A stretch of DNA of 9,759 bases. Origin: Campylobacterales bacterium (GTDB taxonomy: Bacteria; Campylobacterota; Campylobacteria; Campylobacterales; Sulfurimonadaceae). The stretch covers positions 1 through 9,759 of the forward strand of contig JAFGVR010000009.1 of NCBI GenBank assembly GCA_016937915.1, given 5' to 3'. Each line of letters starts with the position of its first letter. The first letter of the stretch is position 1. Shown here piece by piece: positions 1 to 6,610 of the stretch. The notes under the pieces were generated by a model. That model searched no databases and had not been told where the DNA came from. It saw only the letters and a list, made by a program, of their open reading frames with translations. The translations under genes were made by a program, and so were the position numbers.

Positions 1-219
1 ATTTGTCATCTTAAGTTTTGCAGTGTCTGAAAGTGTTAGGTTCCCTTTTACATGGAGTGTGTTTCCGTTTAGGTCTAGGGTGCCTGAGGTAATTGTAAAA
101 TCCTCATTATAAGTGATATCTTCACTTAAAGTTAAACTACTATTGAAAGTAACTGCACCTAAATTAGAATATATAGATAATACAAATACTATCCATAATA
201 AAAATCTATTCTTCTCCAT
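1..219 (-). CDS. Exported beta-repeat protein, 5' end only (runs off left edge)
   Basis: An open frame on the minus strand begins with ATG at 219 and stays open for 73 codons to the window edge, so only the N-terminus is visible. An AAGGA ribosome site at 228-232 lies 8 nt upstream and fixes the start. Residues 1-22 form a signal peptide: charged MEKNR, then a hydrophobic stretch, then a Leu-Gly-Ala cleavage site. The mature part is rich in Thr, Ser, Asn, Leu and Gly with alternating hydrophobic residues, including GTLDLNGNTLHVKGNLTL. Such NGNTLxVxGN repeats are typical of parallel beta-helix or autotransporter-like surface proteins, so an extracellular or outer-surface role is inferred. No catalytic motif is visible in this piece, and the family and total length cannot be given. 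Confidence 0.7.
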   Translation of the reverse strand, partial: MEKNRFLLWIVFVLSIYSNLGAVTFNSSLTLSEDITYNEDFTITSGTLDLNGNTLHVKGNLTLSDTAKLKMTN

Positions 220-256
220 CCCTATTTTCCTTTTTTCTTTTAAATTTATAGTTCAA

Positions 257-262
257 ATCATA
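257..262 (-). promoter_or_regulatory. Candidate -10 box for the left-edge exported protein
   Basis: The minus strand reads TATGAT here, about 38 nt upstream of the ATG at 219. TATAAA at 245-250 is an alternative. There is no convincing -35 box, which is common for vegetative promoters in Campylobacterota. The rest of 220-461 is AT-rich and non-coding; I saw no RNA gene or riboswitch-like fold in it. Confidence 0.3.
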
Positions 263-426
263 ACTAGCTTCTAGTACGCAAATACTATTTCTAACACTAT
301 CACCCATTAGAAGTTTTTTAGTTAATGATACTAACTTATCCTATTAAAATTGTAACAAGGCTAAATAGTCTTATAGATTAAGTATTAGTTTAAAATATGG
401 TTCTTAGAGAAGTTTATGCCCAAAGA

Positions 427-435
427 TGGTAAAAT
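427..435 (+). promoter_or_regulatory. Extended -10 promoter of metH
   Basis: TGGTAAAAT matches the extended -10 pattern TGnTAnAAT, with the hexamer at 430-435. It predicts a transcript start near 442 and a leader of only about 20 nt, which leaves no room for a cobalamin or SAM riboswitch. No clear -35 box is seen at the usual distance. Confidence 0.5.
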
Positions 436-461
436 CCGCCAAAAAACATAGATAAGACATA

Positions 462-3400
462 ATGAATACAAAACAATACATGCTAGAAACGATAAAAAAA
501 CGCCCACTTATCATAGATGGTGCGATGGGTACACAACTTCAACAAAGAGATGAGCAAATACCTAAAGAAGCATGGGAGGGTAATGAGGGTTGTAACGAAC
601 TTTTAAATGTTACCTGTCCTGAGGTTATGCGTAGCATCTTTCACGCTTACCTAAACGCTGGAGCTGATCTTATCACTACTAACACTTTTGGCTCATTTAG
701 TTGGGTTTTAGATGAGTATGGCATCGCTGATAGGGCTTATGAACTAACTCGTGCTGGAGCTAGACTTGTAAAAGAGGAGTGTGAGAAGTTCTCAACGCTA
801 GAGCATCCTAGATTTTGTTTAGGCTCGATAGGTCCAGGTACAAAACTACCATCTTTGGGTCATATCACTTATGATGAGATGTATGAGGGTTATACTGAGT
901 TTTGTAAAGCACTTATAGATGGTGGTGTGGATATTTTCTTAGTTGAGACAGCTCAAGATCCATTGCAGATAAAAGCTGCACTTCATGCGTGTGAACAAGC
1001 CAACAAAGAGATGCAGAGTGCTATCCCCATAATGGTAAGTGTTACTATAGAGTTAAGTGGTACTATGCTCATAGGTACAGATGCATCTACTATCGCTACT
1101 ATCTTAGAGCCGTTTGACATCCTAAGCCTTGGGTTTAACTGTGGGACTGGACCTGAGCAAGTTTTAAAACATGTAAAGACTCTAAGCGAAGTTTGGCACA
1201 AACCTATAAGTGTACACTCAAACGCAGGTCTTCCTCAAAACCGTGGCGGATATACATATTACCCTATGGGGCCTGATGAGTTCTCTGCTAAACAAAAAGA
1301 GTTTTTGAACATTGATGGTGTAAGCTTTTTGGGTGGATGTTGTGGGACAACTCCTCAACACATAAAAGCACTTTGCGATGCCACAAAAGAGTTAACTCCA
1401 AAAGCACCGACAGGTTCACACCCTACATCTATAGCATCACTCTTTAACACTGTAGCACTGATGCAAGACCCTGCACCTTTGCTTATCGGTGAGAGAAGTA
1501 ACGCTACAGGTAGTAAAGCGTTTCGTGAACTTCTCATAGCTGAAGACTATGAGGGGACTTTAAGCGTAGCTCAACAGCAAGTGAGAGCTGGAGCGCATGT
1601 GATAGATGTAAATGTTGGTTTTGCAGGTCGTGATGAGACAAAAGATATGACAAGCGTAATGTCTCTTTATGCTCAAAAGATACCACTCCCACTGATGCCA
1701 GACTCTACACAAGTGAGCGGACTTGAGACTGCACTAAAACACATAGGTGGCAAAGCTATCATAAACTCTGTAAACCTAGAAGATGGTGAAGATAGATTTG
1801 ATGAGATATGTAAACTAGCTAAAAAATACGGTGCATCTTTAGTGTGTCTAACAATTGATGAAGTGGGGATGGCAAAGAGTGTTGAGCATAAACTAGAGGT
1901 TGCCGAGCGTATCATAGAGCGTGCTACAAAAGTTCATGGCATCAAAAAAGAGGATTTGGTTTTTGATGTACTTACATTTACTTTAGGTAGTGGTGATGAG
2001 GAGTATGAAGATGCTGGTGTAAACACCATAGAAGCTATCAGAGAGCTAAGAAAAAGACACCCTGAAGTGGGAGCAGTTCTTGGGCTTTCTAACATCTCAT
2101 TTGGACTTGATAAAGATGCAAGACCATACCTAAATTCTATGTTTTTGCATCACTGTGTTGAAGCTGGACTTACAAGTGTTATCATAAATGTAAAACATAT
2201 CATCCCTATAAATAAGATAAGCCAAGAGGATCAAGAGGTTTGTGATAACTTGATTTTCAACAAAAAAAAGAATGCTCTGTTTGACTTCATAGAACACTTC
2301 TCATCAAAAGAGGCGATTGATACAGATGCAGCTGATGAGGAGTATCTAAAACTAAGCGATGAGGAAAAAATCGCCAAACTTTTGATGGATGGTGATAAAG
2401 ATAGAATGATACCACTTGTTGAAGAGGCTAGACACACTATCGCACCTGAGCGAATCGTAAATGAGATACTCATAGATGCTATGAAGGTAGTAGGTGAGCT
2501 TTTTGGAAGTGGTCAGATGCAACTGCCGTTTGTTCTTCAAAGTGCAGAGACTATGAAAAAAACAGTTGATTATCTAAACCCATATTTGCCAAAAGTTGAA
2601 AAAGAGGTAGATACCACACTTGTACTTGGAACTGTTAAAGGTGATGTTCACGATGTTGGGAAAAATCTAGTTGACATCATCCTAACAAACAACGGATACA
2701 ATGTAAAAAATATCGGCATCAAGGTTGATATAGAGGATTTTATGCAAACTCTAAAAGATGGTCATGTATCTGCTTTTGGGATGAGTGGACTTTTGGTCAA
2801 ATCAACACAAGTGATGAAAGAAAACCTAGAAACTTTAAAAGCAAATGGTATAAAAATCCCTGTACTTTTAGGTGGTGCTGCTCTTACACGCTCGTTTATA
2901 GATGACTTTTGTCGCCCAGCTTATGATGGTCCAATCTTTTACTGTAAAGATGCATTTGATGGTGTAACTGCTATGAGCAGGATAGAAAAAGGAAACTTTG
3001 ACACAAACTTGCATCCAGAGGTTGAAAAAGAGGAGATAAAAGAGAAAAAAGAGGTAGTTATCCCGCCATTTAAAGAGCTTAAGATGCCTAGTCGTGATGT
3101 GAAAGTTCCAACTCCACCATTTTGGGGCAGAAGAGAGATAAAACTAACACAGACTCAAATAGAGATGGCATTTCTTTGGATAAACCACAGAATACTTTTC
3201 AAATCTCGTTGGGGCTATAGCTCAAAAGGTCTAAGCAAAGAGGCTTATGAAAAACAACTAGATGAAGTGGTTTGGCCAGCGTATGAGAGACTAAAAAAAC
3301 AGTTCTTGGATGAGAAACTGTTTGAACCAACTATCATCTATGGATACTGGCCATGTCGTAGTGATGATAACACTCTGCTTATCTTTGATGAGAGCGAGGG

Positions 3401-3944
3401 GTATAACTCTGAGGATGAAGTAAATCGTGAGAGCTTAGAAAATGTGATGGGTAGAGCGATAAAACAGTTCACTTTCCCAAGACAATCAAAACAACCACAC
3501 CGTGCTTTAAGTGACTTTTTCCACTCTGATAGACACGATGTAGTAGCCCTAACTTGTGTAAGTGCAGGGGCTAAGATAAGTGAGATAGAGCGTGGCATCT
3601 ATGAAGATGGCAACTATACAGAGTACTATCAGATGCACGGGCTTGGGGTTGAGTTAGCAGAAGCACTAGCTGAGATAGCTCATAAACAAGTGAGACTAGA
3701 CCTAAACATATCTGAGGGTGAGGGTAGCACTCTAGCAGATGTACAGATGAACAAATACCAAGGTAGCCGTTATAGTTTTGGTTATGCTGCGTGTCCAGAT
3801 TTGGAACTAAACCGCCCACTATTTGATTTGCTAAAACCTGAGGAGTTTGGCATCACGCTTAGTGAGACTTTTCAGATACACCCAGAACAATCAACTAGTG
3901 CAGTGGTGGTATATCACCCAAATGCAACCTACTACAACATCTAA
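462..3944 (+). CDS. metH: Cobalamin-dependent methionine synthase (MetH)
   Basis: MetH (EC 2.1.1.13) moves a methyl group from 5-methyltetrahydrofolate to homocysteine through enzyme-bound methylcobalamin, giving methionine and tetrahydrofolate in the cytoplasm. At 1160 residues it is near the usual length (about 1230 in E. coli) and all modules are present. The homocysteine domain (about 10-310) has zinc ligands C227 (NCGTG) and C293-C294 (GGCCGTT). The methyltetrahydrofolate domain (about 335-620) opens with IGERSNATGS. The B12 cap and Rossmann domains (about 640-860) carry GDVHDVGKN with H730, the lower cobalt ligand. The C-terminal activation domain (about 880-1160) has the AdoMet motif R1103-xxx-GYxACP, so reductive reactivation with a flavodoxin-type donor is expected. 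The ATG at 462 is preceded only by a weak GATAAGA ribosome site. No stops or frameshifts are seen. It looks more G+C-rich than the downstream genes. Confidence 0.98.
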   Translation: MNTKQYMLETIKKRPLIIDGAMGTQLQQRDEQIPKEAWEGNEGCNELLNVTCPEVMRSIFHAYLNAGADLITTNTFGSFSWVLDEYGIADRAYELTRAGARLVKEECEKFSTLEHPRFCLGSIGPGTKLPSLGHITYDEMYEGYTEFCKALIDGGVDIFLVETAQDPLQIKAALHACEQANKEMQSAIPIMVSVTIELSGTMLIGTDASTIATILEPFDILSLGFNCGTGPEQVLKHVKTLSEVWHKPISVHSNAGLPQNRGGYTYYPMGPDEFSAKQKEFLNIDGVSFLGGCCGTTPQHIKALCDATKELTPKAPTGSHPTSIASLFNTVALMQDPAPLLIGERSNATGSKAFRELLIAEDYEGTLSVAQQQVRAGAHVIDVNVGFAGRDETKDMTSVMSLYAQKIPLPLMPDSTQVSGLETALKHIGGKAIINSVNLEDGEDRFDEICKLAKKYGASLVCLTIDEVGMAKSVEHKLEVAERIIERATKVHGIKKEDLVFDVLTFTLGSGDEEYEDAGVNTIEAIRELRKRHPEVGAVLGLSNISFGLDKDARPYLNSMFLHHCVEAGLTSVIINVKHIIPINKISQEDQEVCDNLIFNKKKNALFDFIEHFSSKEAIDTDAADEEYLKLSDEEKIAKLLMDGDKDRMIPLVEEARHTIAPERIVNEILIDAMKVVGELFGSGQMQLPFVLQSAETMKKTVDYLNPYLPKVEKEVDTTLVLGTVKGDVHDVGKNLVDIILTNNGYNVKNIGIKVDIEDFMQTLKDGHVSAFGMSGLLVKSTQVMKENLETLKANGIKIPVLLGGAALTRSFIDDFCRPAYDGPIFYCKDAFDGVTAMSRIEKGNFDTNLHPEVEKEEIKEKKEVVIPPFKELKMPSRDVKVPTPPFWGRREIKLTQTQIEMAFLWINHRILFKSRWGYSSKGLSKEAYEKQLDEVVWPAYERLKKQFLDEKLFEPTIIYGYWPCRSDDNTLLIFDESEGYNSEDEVNRESLENVMGRAIKQFTFPRQSKQPHRALSDFFHSDRHDVVALTCVSAGAKISEIERGIYEDGNYTEYYQMHGLGVELAEALAEIAHKQVRLDLNISEGEGSTLADVQMNKYQGSRYSFGYAACPDLELNRPLFDLLKPEEFGITLSETFQIHPEQSTSAVVVYHPNATYYNI

Positions 3945-4212
3945 AAAACTAAAAGAGTTTATCTCTTTTAGTTTGTTTATACTACTAATCACACCAAACC
4001 TCTACGCAGATAAAAACTGGATAGATATACAACCCATAAATCAACCAAAATCTAAAGAAACTAAAAAAAATATAGATATAAACCTAACCCAAATCAAACC
4101 TATAAACACTATGATGCAAAGGGCAATTTTTATAAAAGATATAATAAAAGTTGTAGATAAAAAAAAGAAACTGCCTAAAGATGAGAAGAACTGGTTTTTG
4201 ATAAGTGAGTAA
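3922..4212 (+). CDS. Small putative exported protein overlapping the metH 3' end
   Basis: This 96-residue frame starts at the ATG at 3922, inside the last 23 nt of metH. The frame is open further upstream, but that part only shadows metH. The chosen start gives a credible signal peptide: polar MQPTTTSKKLKEF, then hydrophobic ISFSLFILLITPNL, then a Leu-Tyr-Ala cleavage site before DKNW. The mature part of about 67 residues is Lys-, Asn- and Ile-rich. It shows a loose repeat, WIDIQPIN then IDINLTQIKPIN, and a KNW pair near both ends. I recognise no family. Overlap with metH suggests translational coupling, but the ribosome site is weak and a terminator-like hairpin lies within its first codons. 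The signal peptide argues for a real gene; the hairpin argues for caution. Confidence 0.58.
   Translation: MQPTTTSKKLKEFISFSLFILLITPNLYADKNWIDIQPINQPKSKETKKNIDINLTQIKPINTMMQRAIFIKDIIKVVDKKKKLPKDEKNWFLISE
3946..3974 (+). terminator. Terminator-like hairpin just after metH
   Basis: AAACTAAAAGAG (3946-3957) and CTCTTTTAGTTT (3963-3974) form a perfect 12-bp stem around the 5-nt loop TTTAT, starting 2 nt after the metH stop codon. The U-rich 3' arm suits intrinsic termination, but the stem is A/T-rich and no uninterrupted T run follows. It lies inside the signal-peptide codons of the overlapping small gene. Confidence 0.55.
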
Positions 4213-4264
4213 ATATTTTATATATATACAAGTACACATAAATCGATTACACTTAATAAAACTT

Positions 4265-4273
4265 TGATACAAT
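4265..4273 (+). promoter_or_regulatory. Extended -10 promoter of the GGDEF gene
   Basis: TGATACAAT gives an extended -10 box (hexamer 4268-4273), a start site near 4280 and a leader of about 25 nt. A second hexamer, TATAAT at 4285-4290, is a better match to consensus, but its start site would fall at or after the ribosome site, so it is less likely. AGGAT at 4292-4296, 8 nt before the ATG at 4305, is the ribosome site. Confidence 0.5.
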
Positions 4274-4304
4274 TCTACAATTAATATAATCAGGATTTAT
4301 ATTT

Positions 4305-4652
4305 ATGTTATTTAAACTCTCAAATACCAATCAATTATTTTTAATTTTTATACTATTTTCAATTTTATTATCTGTAGTTCATAATATTATCGAAGATACA
4401 TTTTTTCAAAACTCTGCAAAAAAAGTAGCACTTGATAATGCAATCAAAAAAACAGCAGAGAGGGAGGGTGTATTTCAAAATTTTATCTATTCATCAGAAC
4501 AAACCCTAAAAGCACTTAGAGAAAACGAAAGTTTCATAAACTACTTAAACACACAAACAAATGAAGATGAGATTCAAAGATGGTTTTTAAGCTTTTCACA
4601 AAGTCATGTTAATTTTATGCAACTTAGATATATAGATAAAAATGGCTTATAG
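4305..4652 (+). CDS. N-terminal fragment of the interrupted cyclase (TM1 and start of sensor)
   Basis: If translated as it stands, this part gives 115 residues. Residues 9-27 (LFLIFILFSILLSVV core) are a transmembrane helix or uncleaved signal anchor after a short cytoplasmic N-terminus. Residues 30-115 begin a periplasmic Cache-like double sensory domain: a long helix, then the strand QLRYIDKNG found in sensors whose next segment normally reads RVDR. The product would lack the ligand pocket, TM2 and every output domain, so at most it would be an inert membrane peptide. The promoter and ribosome site in front of it look intact, so the break may be recent. Confidence 0.6.
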   Translation: MLFKLSNTNQLFLIFILFSILLSVVHNIIEDTFFQNSAKKVALDNAIKKTAEREGVFQNFIYSSEQTLKALRENESFINYLNTQTNEDEIQRWFLSFSQSHVNFMQLRYIDKNGL

Positions 4653-4799
4653 AAAATCCGTATAGATAGAACTAAAAATAAAACCATCCCTTTCATAGTT
4701 GCTAATGAAAAACTGCAAAACAAATCAGATAGATACTATTCTTATGATTCAAAAACTAAACCTTTAGAAAAAGTATGGTTTTCTGCACTAGACTTAAAT

Positions 4800-6566
4800 A
4801 TGGAAAAAGGTAAAGTTGAAAAGCCATATCGTCCAACACTAAGAGCTATGCTACCTATAAAACACAATGGAGAGTTTGGTGGTATATTAATCATAAACTA
4901 TCTAATGGATGATTTTTTAAATAAACTAACAAATACTCCACTATACGATATGATTTTGTGTGATGATAAAGGTTTTACACTTTTTCACTATGAAGATAGT
5001 AAAAAATGGGGTTTTTACCAAAAACCACAATTTAACATAACTCAAGAGTTTGCAGATCAATCTAAAGATATACTCTCAAAACAGTTGGTAGTTAGTGATG
5101 ATTTTGTATCAAGAAAACTAGATCTACCTGTACATGGTGGATTGAATTTGATTTTACAACTAAAAAATTCATATCTTGAGAGTCAGATTCAACAAACAAA
5201 AACTCAGTACATGACCACTTCAATTCTAATCTTTAGTTTCTCTATATTTTTAAGCTTTATAATTGTTAAACTCTTTAGTAACACTTTGTTTAATCTAAAA
5301 AAAGTTGAAAATTTATATCAAGATTTAAATAAACTTACTTTACGAAATAGTGTAGCACTCAAGGCTTCTGAAGTTGGTATCTGGGAATGGGACTATGAAA
5401 CAAATACGCTGACTTGGGATAAGCAGATGTATAACATATATGGAATCCAAAAAACAGATAAAAATCCATACACTATGTGGAGTGATGCTGTTGATAAAGA
5501 TGATTTACCAAAAGTGGAAGAGAATATAAACAATGCAAAAAATAATAACAGTGAATACAACATATCATTTTGGATAACTACTCCAAAAGGTGAGAAAAAA
5601 TATATAAAAGCTCTTGGCATCAATGAATATGATAAAGATGGAAAAGCTATAAGGATGGTAGGAACAAACCAAAATATAACCATTCATAAGATGAATAAAA
5701 TGTTATTAGAGGAGCAAAACAAAGAGTTAGAATCTATATTTAATACCGCTTTAGAGGGTATAGCTGTGCTAAATCTAGATACAAAATATCTTTATTTCAA
5801 TAAAAAATATACTCAGATGCTAGGTTATGCAGGGGATGAGTTAAAAGAAAAATACTGTTTAGATTTAACTGATGAATCTTTTATAGAAGAATCAAAAGAG
5901 ATATATGCAAAGGTTAGAGAAAAAGGTTTTTATGAAAATTTTGAAAGACTTTGTAAAACTAAAGATGGAAAACTTAAAAGACTCAAATCATCAATCGCAC
6001 TGATGCCAAACAAAAAAGAGTACCTAATGACAACAGTCGATAATACTGAACTATATGAAGCGATGGAGCTAATCAAAAAACAATCAGTTACAGATAAACT
6101 AACACAACTCTACAATAGGATTAAACTAGATGAAGTGTTAGAAAATGAACTAAATAGATTTAAAAGATATAAAACCATATTTTCTATCATCATGGTAGAT
6201 ATAGACTTTTTTAAATCAGTAAATGATACTTATGGGCATAATGTAGGTGATAAGGTACTTATTGAGATCTCAAATATTTTACTTGAACATACTAGAAAAA
6301 CTGATATTGTAGGTAGATGGGGTGGAGAGGAGTTTTTAATCATCTGTACACAAAGTGATATAAATGGTGCAATTGCATTAGCAGAAGGATTAAGAGCAAA
6401 AGTTGATGAGTTCGATTTTAGTGTAGTACACCACAAAACAATAAGTTTAGGTATATCTGAAGTTAGAGCTGATGACAATATAGAGAGTTTGGTAAAAAGA
6501 GCAGATGATAACCTTTATAAAGCTAAAAAAACAGGGAAAAATAAAGTTGTATCAGGGATCGTTTAA
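4800..6566 (+). CDS. C-terminal fragment of the interrupted cyclase (rest of sensor, TM2, PAS-PAS-GGDEF)
   Basis: This is the downstream open part from its first ATG, 588 residues; positions are given for the restored protein (add 165). Residues 166-302 complete the Cache-like sensor, with YRPTLRAMLPI and a GILIINYL strand. TM2 is at about 304-323 and is followed by a short coiled-coil linker. PAS1 (about 350-460) has GIWEWDYE and a TPKGEKKYI strand. PAS2 (about 470-580) follows. The GGDEF domain (about 595-753) has DKLTQLYNR, the metal-binding DIDFFKSVND (D632, D634) and active-site GGEEF at 673-677. R664-x-x-D667, five residues before GGEEF, is the classic inhibitory I-site, so product feedback is expected. 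All catalytic residues are kept, so the output domain is decayed only through the upstream stop. The ATG at 4800 has no ribosome site and lies mid-domain. Confidence 0.6.
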   Translation: MEKGKVEKPYRPTLRAMLPIKHNGEFGGILIINYLMDDFLNKLTNTPLYDMILCDDKGFTLFHYEDSKKWGFYQKPQFNITQEFADQSKDILSKQLVVSDDFVSRKLDLPVHGGLNLILQLKNSYLESQIQQTKTQYMTTSILIFSFSIFLSFIIVKLFSNTLFNLKKVENLYQDLNKLTLRNSVALKASEVGIWEWDYETNTLTWDKQMYNIYGIQKTDKNPYTMWSDAVDKDDLPKVEENINNAKNNNSEYNISFWITTPKGEKKYIKALGINEYDKDGKAIRMVGTNQNITIHKMNKMLLEEQNKELESIFNTALEGIAVLNLDTKYLYFNKKYTQMLGYAGDELKEKYCLDLTDESFIEESKEIYAKVREKGFYENFERLCKTKDGKLKRLKSSIALMPNKKEYLMTTVDNTELYEAMELIKKQSVTDKLTQLYNRIKLDEVLENELNRFKRYKTIFSIIMVDIDFFKSVNDTYGHNVGDKVLIEISNILLEHTRKTDIVGRWGGEEFLIICTQSDINGAIALAEGLRAKVDEFDFSVVHHKTISLGISEVRADDNIESLVKRADDNLYKAKKTGKNKVVSGIV

Positions 6567-6586
6567 AAATCTGTGTTAATTGGGTA

Positions 6587-6610
6587 AAAAAGTGGCTTAT
6601 GCCACTTTTT
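6587..6610. terminator. Bidirectional terminator between the cyclase gene and hcp
   Basis: AAAAAGTGGC (6587-6596) pairs perfectly with GCCACTTTTT (6601-6610) around the loop TTAT. The GTGGC/GCCAC core is flanked by A and T runs on both sides, so it works for either strand: the plus-strand cyclase ends 20 nt before it, and minus-strand hcp ends within it. The hcp stop codon (6597-6599) lies in the loop. Confidence 0.87.

Larger units (their letters stand above)
4305..6566 (+). pseudogene. Membrane-bound Cache-PAS-PAS-GGDEF diguanylate cyclase, interrupted by one in-frame TAG
   Basis: One reading frame runs from the ATG at 4305 to the TAA ending at 6566, broken only by TAG at 4650-4652 (codon 116). 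The codons between this stop and the next ATG at 4800 translate into sensor-domain sequence (KIRIDRTKNKT, then NKSDRYY) that continues the protein on both sides. The ancestral gene therefore encoded one protein of 753 residues with a periplasmic sensor and a cytoplasmic c-di-GMP synthase. The local sequence KNGL-stop-KIRIDR suggests that a codon such as GAG, AAG or CAG became TAG by one base change. No frameshift is present. No strong ribosome site precedes a later ATG, so restart seems unlikely. Rare amber readthrough or a sequencing error could still give an active protein. The gene stands alone and ends at a terminator shared with hcp. Confidence 0.85.

Noticed and set aside
436..461. Cobalamin or SAM riboswitch before metH
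   Set aside because: The predicted leader is about 20 nt and 220-461 shows no B12-box-like or S-box-like stem structure.
220..461. Search for tRNA, small RNA, CRISPR or gene remnants in the longest gene-free stretch
   Set aside because: No cloverleaf, repeat array or decayed frame was seen; only promoter-like AT-rich sequence.
983..3819. Several minus-strand open frames of 60-86 codons inside metH
   Set aside because: They are antisense shadows of a strongly conserved gene, with no ribosome sites or recognisable protein features.
3847..3921. Upstream in-frame extension of the small gene after metH
   Set aside because: It lies entirely within metH and reads as a shadow frame; the ATG at 3922 gives a proper signal peptide.
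4800..4802. Independent start of a second gene downstream of the TAG
   Set aside because: No ribosome site is present, and the 49 codons between the TAG and this ATG are open and continue the sensor domain, so the two parts are one broken gene.
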